From Bretschneidera sinensis (Eukaryota; Streptophyta; Magnoliopsida; Brassicales; Akaniaceae), in assembly GCA_023935145.1 (NCBI GenBank), contig CM043700.1, positions 62,890,120 through 62,954,119 on the forward strand: DNA of 64,000 nucleotides. Reading direction: 5' to 3'. The notes under the pieces were generated by a model. It did no database searches and was not told where the DNA came from. It saw only the letters and a program-made list of their open reading frames with translations. The position numbers were made by a program, and so were the translations under genes. Positions 20,112 through 31,071 of this stretch are shown one piece after another. Position 1 is the stretch's first letter. Every line of letters starts with the position of its first letter.

Positions 20112-21581
20112 ATGGGTAACAGACGAGATCAGTCTAAACAGAGCTCTGTTCTTATGGGTAGTATAAGTAATAGTAATCGCAAACCACAAAAGAGGAGACG
20201 CAACGGTTGTGAATCAGTAGAGGATACACTTGAAAAGTGGAAGAACCATAACCAGCAGCTTGAATTTGTTGCAGAAGATGGAAGAGAGAAGAAGAGGATT
20301 CTTAAGGTTCAAGCAAAGGGCTCTAAAAAAGCGTGCATGAGAGGCCAAGGTGGACCAGAGAACTCTGTTAACAGATACAGAGGAGTTAGGCAGAGGGTTT
20401 GGGGCAAATGGGTTGCTGAGATTCGTGAACCAATCAACAGAGGTCACGTTGATAATAATGTTTTCAGTAAAAGTACAAGCAGTCGGCTTTGGCTTGGCAC
20501 TTTCTCTACAGCCATTGATGCAGCTCTTGCTTATGATGAAGCTGCAAGGGCTATGTATGGTCCTTATGCTCGTCTTAATTTCCCTGATCACTGTATTGGA
20601 TCAATATTGGATTTCTCTAATAATAAAACATCTTCTTCTTCTACTACTGGTAGATCCTCATCAGCTGAATCTATGTCTACATCAGATTACTCAGACGATG
20701 ATAATAAGGCTAAGAACACAGAGATTAATCATCAACCCAATGTGGAAAAACCTCAGGTTTATGCAAACAAGGAATCAAAAGAGGTGCAAGAGCTTGAAGA
20801 AAGTACCAATGTTGAACAAGATAGTAATCTGTTCTCTGTCTGCAGATCTTGTACTCCTATCAATGTTGAAGGTGAGACACCCATAAAGAGCGAAGTTAAA
20901 AGAGTAGAGCTTGAAGAAAGTATGGAATCCAGATTCAACTATAGAGATGATTACTTACACAAGGAGCCCGTAAATTGTGATTTGGAGACTCATCTTAGGC
21001 CTTGTAACTTGGAGGCCCATCTTAGGCTTTGTAACGATAATGAATTTGAGATGACGGTAACGAAGGAAGGAAGGGAGGAAGAAGAATCTGCACGTGTTAT
21101 GAAATCAATAGGCTGTAACGGATTTTACAGTGGACATGATGATGACTTGTACAAGGATTGTGGTCTTGAAATTGAGTGCAAGCCTTTAAATGAAGTTGAC
21201 TTCAGTAGATATAACTATTTCCTAAATGACAGCCTGCTTCTTGACTCCATTGATTTAGACTGGAACAGAGAATTTGATCATAAGCCTTCCATTGACAAGT
21301 ATGATATGAAGCCTTTGGAGGTAACTAGTAGTAATAACTCTGCATTAAAACAAGAGGGGAATTATGATTTTGATCAGTTCAAATTGGAGTATGGGATGCC
21401 ATCTGATTTATCTTACCAGTTAGATAACCCAGAGATCACACTACCAGGTAGATTGAATTATATGGAGGAGGCAGATTCAGGCATGGATCAAGGATTTGAT
21501 TTCTCGAGAACTGATTTTGATTTCAATTCGGCAGAAAAGCAAGTATTATTTGATCTAGGGTTCGCCGAGTTTGGATTCTAA
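20112..21581 (+). CDS. DREB2-type AP2/ERF transcription factor
   Basis: 489 residues, single uninterrupted frame. It is expected to be nuclear and to bind DRE/CRT elements (core CCGAC) in drought- and heat-responsive promoters. A basic signal KPQKRRRNG (24-32) and the family block [16 protein letters not shown] (70-85) lead into the AP2 domain (89-157): [19 protein letters not shown], then [20 protein letters not shown]. Val and Glu at the canonical positions 14 and 19 mark the DREB rather than the ERF group. Between REP and RLWLG lie 17 residues (109-125) where the family normally has about 4 or 5. The C-terminal region is acidic with aromatic residues and ends [10 protein letters not shown], a plausible activation motif; [18 protein letters not shown] is a short internal repeat. 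A second Met at residue 15 is an alternative start. Confidence 0.9.
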   Translation: MGNRRDQSKQSSVLMGSISNSNRKPQKRRRNGCESVEDTLEKWKNHNQQLEFVAEDGREKKRILKVQAKGSKKACMRGQGGPENSVNRYRGVRQRVWGKWVAEIREPINRGHVDNNVFSKSTSSRLWLGTFSTAIDAALAYDEAARAMYGPYARLNFPDHCIGSILDFSNNKTSSSSTTGRSSSAESMSTSDYSDDDNKAKNTEINHQPNVEKPQVYANKESKEVQELEESTNVEQDSNLFSVCRSCTPINVEGETPIKSEVKRVELEESMESRFNYRDDYLHKEPVNCDLETHLRPCNLEAHLRLCNDNEFEMTVTKEGREEEESARVMKSIGCNGFYSGHDDDLYKDCGLEIECKPLNEVDFSRYNYFLNDSLLLDSIDLDWNREFDHKPSIDKYDMKPLEVTSSNNSALKQEGNYDFDQFKLEYGMPSDLSYQLDNPEITLPGRLNYMEEADSGMDQGFDFSRTDFDFNSAEKQVLFDLGFAEFGF

Positions 21582-21930
21582 ATGTCTTAAAAAAGCTTGA
21601 TATTGCTATTGCTAGCAGAGTATCTACTTTAGAATTATTCAGAGATCATTGGAGTCTTTAGTTGCATTAGTTGCTTTTGAAATTTTGTCAAAATCCTTGC
21701 TCATCTATTAATATTTTGTTACCAATTAATAGATGCTTTCATTAAATTTATTACAGCATATTGAATTCTTACTAGTTACCTCCCATGAATGTTATCATTC
21801 TTAACCACTTTATTTTTCATGTCGTTTGGATGCACTTTGAATACTTACGCATGTTTGAGAATTTTAATGGAATGGAAGGTAATGGTTTTTAATAAATTGT
21901 AAGGTAATGAAAATTATAGGATGGTTAACC
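21582..21930 (+). other. 3' flank of DREB2 gene
   Basis: AT-rich with several AATAAA-like stretches (for example near 21889), presumably the 3' untranslated region and terminator. No other feature seen. Confidence 0.4.
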
Positions 21931-24426
21931 CAAAGTCATCTAGAACGCAGTATATTATGGTACGCGGTATACAAGACTTCTTAATATGCGGTACGAAAGG
22001 GTTGGTTTAGTTGGATTATTGTTTGTAATAGATTACATTAATTTGGGTCTAATATTAATATCAACAATATGTCTATAATTGTGAAAACATTAATATTGGT
22101 CTAAAAGATCTTTGTTCACTTGGAGAAGGATTTAATTGAAAAGAAAATAAGCTTTCAAAAAAAGGGAAAAGATAAATCAACTTGGCTTAGGTCTTCAATC
22201 TTGATTTGTTAATATTCATTTTTTTTATTACCAATAAAAGTTGAGTCTTCTTTTTCTTTAGTGTTTTTTCTTTATCGCAGCTCAATTTTTTTTTAGTTAC
22301 AAGATACAACCCATTATTAATGACCAATCTAACAAATTTTTATTTTTTTTTCTTTAATTCATGATTTTATAATTGATTGGGTATTAAATATCTACCATCC
22401 AAAATAAAATTTTAAAAAATGAATATCCCAAGACCATCATGCCCACGATGCCCTTTGTATCTCTTCCTCCAATATCAACATTTTTAAATTCCCTCCCCAG
22501 ACGATGTTCTCCCTCCTCACCAACGATTATGTTATCTCTCTTCACCAGAGGCGACCTTTTTCTCTCTTGCCAACGACGACTTTTCTTTCTTTGATTGGCA
22601 GCAACTTTTTCTCTACTTGAGTGACGCAGATTTCTCTCTAGAACTATAACGACTTTCTCTCTCCTGTATGCAACGACTTTCTCCCTCATTTATATTCTTT
22701 ATGTCTGTTTCATATCATCTACTTGTTTTGTTGGAATTACTGTTTCCGTTGGTTCGGATTGCGAACGCACTGCGAATTGGATCGCACGATCCAAAAAGTG
22801 GTTCATAGGGAGGCAACAATCATTGTATCTTTGGATTAACCTTCCCTTATTTGGAAGTTATAACTTAAATGAATGGAAAAGAGAGCAATAACCTTACCTT
22901 GTTTGGATGAATGATGGAAAGAAATGAAAAGGTTAGGTTATAATTTAAGGGCAGTTTTGATTTTTTTTATTAAAATAACTAAATGAGAGTTACGTTAGCT
23001 CCAAAAATCTCCCAACTGAGAGAACTCCAAAAGTGAGCGTTTGGAGGTAACAAGAGGTTATCCAGGTACTCTCCAAATACATTACCCTCTAAAAAATCTC
23101 TCAAACAAAGGGAGATAACATATCCCCTTAGGTTCCATTCCCTCCAATTACCCCATCCAAAGACACCGTTAAGAGAACTATTTTTTTTTAACAATAGCAT
23201 CTTAACTGTCATCTTCCATCAATGTACCCAAAAAAACCCATTTCTCTTAAAAAAACAGAATAAAATTTAGAACACGGGGAAAACCAGCGAGTGCAATGAT
23301 ATTTATTGTTTATGCAACATACTAAAAGTAAAATTGAAAGACAACATAAACATTTTTATCTTCTTTTCTTTTCATTCTTCTTTTTCAGAAAGTAAAAAGA
23401 CATAACCAAAGTAAAAATTCGAAGGGCCCCCTTCAAACTCCCAAACAATTTCCCTTGTGTAAAATTGCTTATCCCGACCAAAGATACCAAAGATACCAAG
23501 ATAGCTGCCCCTTACGAACCATGTTTCGGATCGTGCGACCCAATTCACGATGCATTCACGATCCGAATCAATAGAAACAACGATCCCAACAAAAGAAGTA
23601 GATGCTATGAAACATACAAAGAGAACATAAAAGAGGGAGAAAACCACAACACACAGGAAAGAGCATACAGGAGAGAGAAGGCCGTCACAATTGAAGAGAA
23701 AGAAAATCCCTACAATATAGGAGAAAGAAAGTTGCGTCACTCAAGGAGAGAGAAGCAGCCTCTGGCAAGAGAGAAAAAGATCATCTCTCGTGAAGAGAAC
23801 ATTGTCACTAGTGAGGAAGGAGAATGTTATCGCTAGTGGGGAAAGTTAAAAATGTCGGTATCGGAGAAAAAAATACATAAGACATCGTGGCTGTAAGGGT
23901 CTTGTGATATTCAATTTTTTATTTATTTTGGGTGATAGATATTTTAATACCCAATCAATTATAAAATCATTAATTAAAGAAAAAAATCAATTAAAAACTC
24001 ATTGGATTGGTCATTAATAATGGACTGTAACCTATAACTAAAGAGGAAAGAATAACTACGATAAAAAAAACACTAAAGAATAAAGAAGACCCAACCCATA
24101 TTAGCAATAAAAAGTGAATATTAGCCAAACAAGAGAGGAGACCCGGCCCAAACCCCAAGTTGATTTATCTTTTCCTTTTTCTATTTCTTTTTAAATTAAG
24201 TCCTACTCTACACCAACAAAGACCTTTTAGACCAATCTTGATATTTTTAGCATTACAAACATACTGTTGACATTGATATTACTATCTTATATTATATATA
24301 AAAACCCGACGTGAATTAACTTACCGCCCAAATAACGACCCAACTAAGCTTACCCTTTTGTACCATGTGCCAAAAAAAAATCTCTTACCAAGTACCCATA
24401 TCCGTACCGCGTTCCTAGTAACTTTG
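21931..24426. mobile_element. large element with long inverted repeats (fold-back type)
   Basis: The left arm (about 21931-22850) and right arm (about 23470-24426) are diverged reverse complements. Both outer ends begin CAAAGT and share AACGC.G.A. Matching inner segments include the CT-rich block (22480-22690 against 23620-23840) and GGATCGCACGATCC at 22780 (right arm GGATCGTGCGACCC). Frames of 101 and 123 codons in the arms are simple Arg/Lys/Glu-rich translations of the CT-rich block and are not genes. The approximately 620-bp centre has no coding capacity. The end motif resembles that of the 403-bp MITE at 34894-35296. No target duplication was found. Confidence 0.65.
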
Positions 24427-25385
24427 ATACCTACACCCTCAAATTAGACCAAAATATTATCAGAACATACATTTAAAACATTATTTTATGTACATTAAGC
24501 CTAATAATTAAAGAAGATGGTAAAAAGCCTGCTAGAGAGGACATCTTACCATTTAAATCTTGACCAAGATCTGCTATTTCCAATAATTCTGATTTCTCAG
24601 ATCAACCACATATTTTGAATCTGTTTGTCAGCTCTTTAGAATCTACTTTCATCATGAATCCAGCTACCTTCAATGAGATGACAGGTCTTCAAATACTCTG
24701 GTGGAACACCAAAGTGATTGGAGCATTGATATAGGTTGCTCAAACGTAATCGGAATACATTTTTGTGCCATGTCCTGTGACCCTGATAGCGTTCACCTTT
24801 ACAAGCGTATAACAATTGTAGCCAAAGAGCTTATACCTCAACCTCATTCACTTTCCTCTGACTCAGACCATATCATTTTCCTCGGTCCACTTTTTGTGGT
24901 CAACCTAGAATGAACAGGGTTCAGGGTTAGATAAAACAGGATAGAAAAATAGCTTAGATAAAAAAAACAGGGTTCAGGGTTTGATAGCTACAAGTGTATC
25001 AAATTGAAGCAATATAAACTAAAGCTGAAAAAGTCCTGGCCTGAGTAAGATATCAATTCATACCACACACTTAATGGGTTCATTATTATTATTAATTGAT
25101 AAGTACTTGATGATTTCACTGATTTACTACTGCTAAAGAAAAAAACGAACACATTCTGCATCTCGCCACAATCTTGCTTCGCTACATATAAAACCTTTTA
25201 CGCATTGTTACTGTTAAGAGTAACTTCATTGACTATTAAAGGTACTGGACACCTTGATTACCGAAACTTCAAAACTATACCAGGGCAAAAGTTATTGGTG
25301 ATCAAACTGAAGGGCTCTACACAATCACTTACAAGAAGAAGAAGAAGAGAAGAAAAAGGTCTTACAGAATCAAAAACTAGTTTAC
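24427..25385. other. no supported gene, downstream of MATE remnant
   Basis: I searched the minus strand for a last exon of the MATE gene and did not find one. Small frames here are not recognisable. Confidence 0.35.
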
Positions 25386-26819
25386 CTCCAAACTCCAGCT
25401 GCTACACGCAGGCTCATGAAGAGAAACAACCCTGTCAAGACTCCAGCAAGGCCAAATATAGGAGCAGCCACAATTAAGAGCGCCGAAGAGATCAGTCCAA
25501 CAAGCAATATAAATCACTATAAAAGTAAAGTGAGGAACCATAGAGTAGGCAGCATATCCGAAGTCTGAAAACCCATAGTAGAGCCCATCAAGAACAAATG
25601 CAATGGCATTCACTGGCTGAGATGCTGCAACAAACTTCAAATAGCGTCAATGTCAGATATGCAAAGCAATATTATATTTATATCTACTAATCACAACCTG
25701 CAACTATGGTACACATGAAAATCCAAAAATGAATTGTTAAAACTCATGGGGCCGCATGCCAGAAACCAACTTGACTGACAGCTCTCTACATTTCTTCTAC
25801 CACATTGTTTCCTTGACCCAAAACTATTTTGTCAGTCAAAGAATGATATTATATTGATCAAAGAAATTAAATCCTAAAACAACAGACACAACTAGCAAAT
25901 GTAGCATCAGCTCCAGCAGTGTAGCGATAAACATGGTAAAATACAATAACTACCTCATGTCATAGCTTTATTAATTTGAAGTTTTGAACAATAAAAATTC
26001 AGAACAAGTGCATCTAAAACAGGTGAGACACCATATGAAATTATTCTCCCTCACAAGTAACAGGACCCTAAATCGTATCTGTTGAGACATGCTTGCAACT
26101 TATCTTACATAACTTGAAGCTAGTGAATTTAACCAAATCAAACTGCTCTCCTAATAAATAAGCCAAGGGTACCAGAAATAATTAAAAAAAAGAGAGAAAA
26201 CTCCTCCTTCTCTGACGAGCACATTAAGTGACCATCAAATGGTATAAGATGGAACATAAAAAGGTGGGTGATGATGATCAGACCATTAAAAATGAAAGGA
26301 TGAAGCAATTAAAACTCTTCAAGTTGATTAAGAAATCCACCCTGGTTATAATAGTTTTTCTAATACCAAGTTCATTTCCACTTCAGTTTCTGAACTCTTG
26401 TAACAATCTTTTCCAAGCACATTAATGACAGCTCGAGAGGCAAAGCAATTACAACCACGTGACAAAATAACAAACCTTCAGTTTTAAGAAAACAGTATGT
26501 TCTATTCATATTAAGACTCCAAAGATTACATGTGTGAACGGGAAAGGGATCCAGCTTTGTAGCTCCCAAGTGAAATACATATTCTATAGTACCTGGGCTT
26601 TTAGAAAAATTATTTGAAGTACCAAAATTGACAGGCAGGACAGGACATGCAAAGCCAAATTGGGCTTTGATATACAAGCTAAGTTATGACCTAAAAACAA
26701 GAGAATCAGTAACATTTGGACCAGTTAAGCAGGATTGACATTCAATTTGGGTCTAAACCCTCGAGAGCATTCTATTGACCGACCAGAGTCTATTTATATG
26801 GTAGAAAGGCATGCAGTTA

Positions 26820-27639
26820 TGATACCGGATTGAAATAGAATTGAAGGAAACTAAACAAACAAACAACAAAATGAAAGATAAGAGTTCACCACCCAAGAGA
26901 TAACACCAAAGGGATATAGAATATCACCACCCAAAGGATTAACACAAGGGATACAGAACTATATGAATTCACCACTCTAAGGATTATACCAAAGAGATAC
27001 AGAATTACAAGAAGGAGAAAACTCTCTTCTAAAAGCCAAAGGCTGATTTCAATTTATAAACTCAAGTCTGATTTTTCAACTTACAAACACAAGTATTTAT
27101 AGAGCTTAGAACAACCCTCTAAGCTTAGGACAAGCAAGAAAACAAGGCATAAAACATGCAAGCAAACAATCCCTAAAATATGCAAGCAAACAATCCATAA
27201 AACATGCAATGAAACAATCCCTAAAACAAGGAAGGAGACAATCCCTAAAACATGCAAGGAATCAAGAAAAAGGCCAAAAGAAGAATACAATCCCGGAATT
27301 TCAGGAGGACCCAACTAGCAGAATTCAAACGGCCATATCTTCTTCCACACATCTCCAAATGGGCTGAAACTTGTTGGGTTGGAAAGATGACATCTTGAAC
27401 TTCAATTTAGGCTTAAGAAAGTCTCAAAAAGCAGATCGTTTGGGCCTGTTTTGATGGGCCTAAATCTAATAGGCTGTTGCATCCGAATCTTCTTCCACTT
27501 TGAGCTTGGACCTTGCACCTTGCTTAGTTGATAAGAGATTTTGTTATTTTTTGTTGGGCAGGCCCATGTTAGGTTGGACATACCCATTTCATGAGGCCTT
27601 ATTTGTTAGGTTAAAGGTTTGTTGGACACACCTGTGTCA
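26820..27639 (-). repeat. 3' LTR of A2
   Basis: On the minus strand runs from TGACACAGGTGTG to CCGGTATCA. A purine-rich tract with GGGGGAGTC sits immediately upstream (27640 onward on the plus strand), the expected polypurine tract. A TATA box (CTATAAATAC) lies near 27096-27105. Confidence 0.95.
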
Positions 27640-27986
27640 GACTCCCCCGGTTGATGAAGACTTGCCCCCAAGTCCACTTGATCTTCTTGATCCTCAAAGT
27701 AAGGAGAAAGATCTTCTTGGCTGAGCACAACACCAATTCCCACTCCGGACGCATCACAATCAACTTCAAAAAGCTTGCTAAAATCTGGAAGTATCAGCAC
27801 TGTCTCTTTTCGAAGAGTTTGAAACACTTGATAAAGGTGCTCCATATGATCTCGTTGAGTTTTCCTGTAAATCAGAATGTCATCGAAATACACAACAACA
27901 AAAAGCCCAAGGAAAGGCTTAAACACATGATTCATCAGTCGTATAAAAGTGCTAGGAGCATTAGAGAGCCCAAAAGGCATCACCAT
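27606..27986 (-). pseudogene. A2 RT catalytic part fused to RNase H start and pol tail
   Basis: Continues the polyprotein after an in-frame [23 protein letters not shown] and [10 protein letters not shown] (catalytic YFDD) are followed at once by RNase H start [20 protein letters not shown], and then by the extreme pol tail ([16 protein letters not shown]). Thus most of RNase H, integrase and the RT thumb are deleted, with the frame kept across the joins. The frame ends inside the 3' LTR. Confidence 0.85.
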
Positions 27987-28001
27987 CCATTCATACAGCC
28001 C

Positions 28002-30182
28002 CTATCTAGTCTTGAATGCTATTTTCCACTTATCTCCCGACCTCATTCTGATTTTGTGATAACCGCTGCGAAGATCAATTTTTGAGAAAATAACAGCTCC
28101 ACAAATCTGGTCAAGAAGATCACCTAATCGCGGAATAGGAAAGCGATATCTGATGGTGATCTTATTCACCGCTCTACTATCAATGCACATACGCCAAGAG
28201 CCATCTTTTTTGGGAACAAGGAGTGTCAGAACAGCACAAGGACTCATGCCCTCTCTAACAAGCCCCTTTTCGATCAACTCTTCAATTTGTCTCTGTAATA
28301 CTTCATGCTCCTTAAGGTTCAATTGATAGGCTGGTTTGTTAGGCAACACAGATCCTGGTACAAGATCAATGTAATGCTGCATATCTCTCATCGGTGGAAG
28401 GCCATGGGGAATTTCCTCTGGAACAACATCACTAAATTCCATGAGGAATGGAATCAAAGAAGGGGGAATTTCTGTTGGTTCTTTCTCTTCCCTTACCACA
28501 ATTGCAAAGCCTTCACCATTCTTCATCAATGCATTCTCAACCCCAGATCTGGTCGACAAACTAGTTCCCTCCCCAAAAGAAGGTTTAGGAACATGAACAA
28601 TTTTCAATGGAACCAAAAGGACCTTAACTCCATCATTCTCAAAAGAATAAGTATTTTTGAAACCTTCATGCTTAGTCTTTCTATCATACTGCCAAGGTCT
28701 TCCAAGCAACAAATGATATGCATCCATAGGCACTATGACACAAACTACAGCATCGTTATAATTCTTGCCAATGGAAAATTCAACAAAGCATCTTTTATTT
28801 ACCTTCACTTCATTGCCTTTGCGAAGCCACTTGAATTTGTAAGGTTCCGGATGATCTTCAGTTTTTAACTTCGGTTTCTCCACCATTGTTGATGCCACAA
28901 CATTTTCACAACCTCCTCCATCAATGATGACGTTACAGACCTTTCCATGAGAAGTGTATCTAGTATGAAAAATATTGTTCTGCAACCATTCATCTTCCAC
29001 ATAGGTTACGTTGAGGCTTTTTTGAACCACAAGAGCCTCCCCTCGATCAGCATAAGTAATTTCTTCTTCCACAGCAACATGTTCATTAGTTTCTGGTGAA
29101 AAATCATGCTCACCTTCCGTTTCCATGTCTTCTTCCATAAGAGACACCATTTTGCGATTTGGACAATCAGAAGCAATATATCCAAAATCTTGACATTTGA
29201 AACACCTTCGAGTTGTATTGGAAATGATTGGATGATTTGAACCTGATGTAGTTTCATTACTTTGCTTGGCCGCGGTTGTCTTGGGTATGGTCGTGGTTTT
29301 AGAAGTGGAACCACTTCCACGGTTAGAAACTCCATCTTGAATAAAGGATCGAAAACAATTACCACATTTTTCTTTCAGTTGCTTCTCCACCTTCATAGCG
29401 AGTTTGCAAACATCATTATAAGTCCAATATGGTTGCAGCTGCACCACATCACTGATTTCAACACGTAACCCACCAAGATAGCGGGCTATCATCTGCTCTT
29501 CTTGCTTAATAACATCACAACAAATCATTAGATGATCAAACTCTGCTGTATACTCCTTCACGGACGACTCCCTTTGCTTGAAATTATGAAATTTCATAAA
29601 AGCATCTTGTTTGTAGTGGTCAGGTAAATACTTTCTTTTTAGCTCTCTCCTCATCTTTGCCCATGTTGCAATACGTACTTTTCCTTCACGTTCTCGCTGC
29701 CTCTTCAAATTCTCCCACCAGATTGAAGCATGTTTCCTTAGCTTGATGGCAACAACTTTCACTTTACGATTTTCTGGAACATCTTTGAAATCAAAGATTC
29801 GCTCAACGGTAGTAAGCCAATCAATGAAATCATCTGGTTGCATCATTCCCTCAAATTCTGGAATGTCCACCTTGACATCATAATCATGTCGAAAAACATG
29901 ATTTCTTAGCTCACGGGGGTGAGGTGGTGTGCTGTCACTTGAGGCATGACCACGAGCTTGGTGAAAAGGATTAACTTCGTCTCCATCATTGCTGGAAACT
30001 TCAACGTCTGAGCCATGATGAGGGGCACCATGTTCAGAAGTTCCATAACGCTCTAGGCGTTGTTCGAGTTGCTGCACTTGTCTCTTCAAGGCTTCCATCT
30101 CGATATCTCGCAGATCTCCTTGCGGTGGTGCTTCTGGAGCTGCTATTGGAATAGCTTGACCACGACGACCACGACCAGCCAT
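28002..30182 (-). CDS. A2 gag, protease and N-terminal RT
   Basis: Open from the ATG at 30182 (MAGRGRRGQAIPIAAPEA) for 726 codons; the open frame continues upstream into the 5' LTR, but 30182 lies just after the primer site as expected. Domains: coiled coil (about residues 27-45), gag (about 100-270), knuckle CFKCQDFGYIASDC in which the usual His is Tyr, protease with NVIIDGGGCENVVAS and LLLGRPW, then RT from GLPPMRDMQHYIDL to KIDLRSGYHKIRM. It stops at a TAG in the place of a conserved Glu codon (family form KTREGLYEW); the same frame then continues into the catalytic box. Confidence 0.9.
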   Translation of the reverse strand: MAGRGRRGQAIPIAAPEAPPQGDLRDIEMEALKRQVQQLEQRLERYGTSEHGAPHHGSDVEVSSNDGDEVNPFHQARGHASSDSTPPHPRELRNHVFRHDYDVKVDIPEFEGMMQPDDFIDWLTTVERIFDFKDVPENRKVKVVAIKLRKHASIWWENLKRQREREGKVRIATWAKMRRELKRKYLPDHYKQDAFMKFHNFKQRESSVKEYTAEFDHLMICCDVIKQEEQMIARYLGGLRVEISDVVQLQPYWTYNDVCKLAMKVEKQLKEKCGNCFRSFIQDGVSNRGSGSTSKTTTIPKTTAAKQSNETTSGSNHPIISNTTRRCFKCQDFGYIASDCPNRKMVSLMEEDMETEGEHDFSPETNEHVAVEEEITYADRGEALVVQKSLNVTYVEDEWLQNNIFHTRYTSHGKVCNVIIDGGGCENVVASTMVEKPKLKTEDHPEPYKFKWLRKGNEVKVNKRCFVEFSIGKNYNDAVVCVIVPMDAYHLLLGRPWQYDRKTKHEGFKNTYSFENDGVKVLLVPLKIVHVPKPSFGEGTSLSTRSGVENALMKNGEGFAIVVREEKEPTEIPPSLIPFLMEFSDVVPEEIPHGLPPMRDMQHYIDLVPGSVLPNKPAYQLNLKEHEVLQRQIEELIEKGLVREGMSPCAVLTLLVPKKDGSWRMCIDSRAVNKITIRYRFPIPRLGDLLDQICGAVIFSKIDLRSGYHKIRMRSGDKWKIAFKTR

Positions 30183-30236
30183 AATAACAAGAACTATGGA
30201 AATCAAGGTGTTAGATATCACACTTGAGAAACCAAA

Positions 30237-30248
30237 GCTCTGATACCA
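30237..30248 (-). other. primer binding site of A2, initiator tRNA-Met
   Basis: The minus strand reads TGGTATCAGAGC three bases after the end of the 5' LTR. Confidence 0.9.
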
Positions 30249-30251
30249 ATT

Positions 30252-31071
30252 TGATACCGGATTGAAATAGAATTGAAGGAAACTAAACAAACAAACAACA
30301 AAATGAAAGATAAGAGTTCACCACCCAAGAGATAACACCAAAGGGATATAGAATATCACCACCCAAAGGATTAACACAAGGGATACAGAACTATATGAAT
30401 TCACCACTCTAAGGATTATACCAAAGAGATACAGAATTACAAGAAGGAGAAAACTCTCTTCTAAAAGCCAAAGGCTGATTTCAATTTATAAACTCAAGTC
30501 TGATTTTTCAACTTACAAACACAAGTATTTATAGAGCTTAGAACAACCCTCTAAGCTTAGGACAAGCAAGAAAACAAGGCATAAAACATGCAAGCAAACA
30601 ATCCCTAAAATATGCAAGCAAACAATCCATAAAACATGCAATGAAACAATCCCTAAAACAAGGAAGGAGACAATCCCTAAAACATGCAAGGAATCAAGAA
30701 AAAGGCCAAAAGAAGAATACAATCCCGGAATTTCAGGAGGACCCAACTAGCAGAATTCAAACGGCCATATCTTCTTCCACACATCTCCAAATGGGCTGAA
30801 ACTTGTTGGGTTGGAAAGATGACATCTTGAACTTCAATTTAGGCTTAAGAAAGTCTCAAAAAGCAGATCGTTTGGGCCTGTTTTGATGGGCCTAAATCTA
30901 ATAGGCTGTTGCATCCGAATCTTCTTCCACTTTGAGCTTGGACCTTGCACCTTGCTTAGTTGATAAGAGATTTTGTTATTTTTTGTTGGGCAGGCCCATG
31001 TTAGGTTGGACATACCCATTTCATGAGGCCTTATTTGTTAGGTTAAAGGTTTGTTGGACACACCTGTGTCA
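30252..31071 (-). repeat. 5' LTR of A2
   Basis: 820 bp, identical as far as I can read to the 3' LTR. Plus-strand positions 30722-30955 carry the block shared with the A1 LTR region (3623-3850). Confidence 0.95.

Larger units (their letters stand above)
26820..31071 (-). mobile_element. young, internally deleted Ty3/gypsy element A2
   Basis: Two 820-bp LTRs with no difference that I can see (26820-27639 and 30252-31071) flank a 2612-bp interior. A perfect 5-bp target duplication AGTTA lies at 26815-26819 and 31072-31076. It is coded on the minus strand, in the same direction as the MATE gene, in the intron 28 bp past the donor of the exon ending at 31104. Gag, protease and part of RT are present; RNase H and integrase are almost wholly deleted. 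Identical LTRs imply a very recent insertion, which must have used enzymes from another copy. Confidence 0.95.

Noticed and set aside
22384..22689. Arg/Lys/Glu-rich frames at 22384-22689(-) and 23465-23836(+) as genes
   Set aside because: They are translations of the CT/GA-rich block in the two arms of an inverted repeat, with no family motif and opposite strands showing the same pattern.
27081..27314. Identical 77-codon hydrophobic frames at 27081-27314(-) and 30513-30746(-) as membrane proteins
   Set aside because: They lie inside the two LTRs of A2; the repeated LxVLGIV pattern comes from short tandem words in the LTR (AACAATCCCTAAAA type).
27651..28085. Plus-strand frames at 27651-28085 and 28305-28868
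   Set aside because: Antisense to the A2 gag-pol gene; composition follows the coding strand, no motif.
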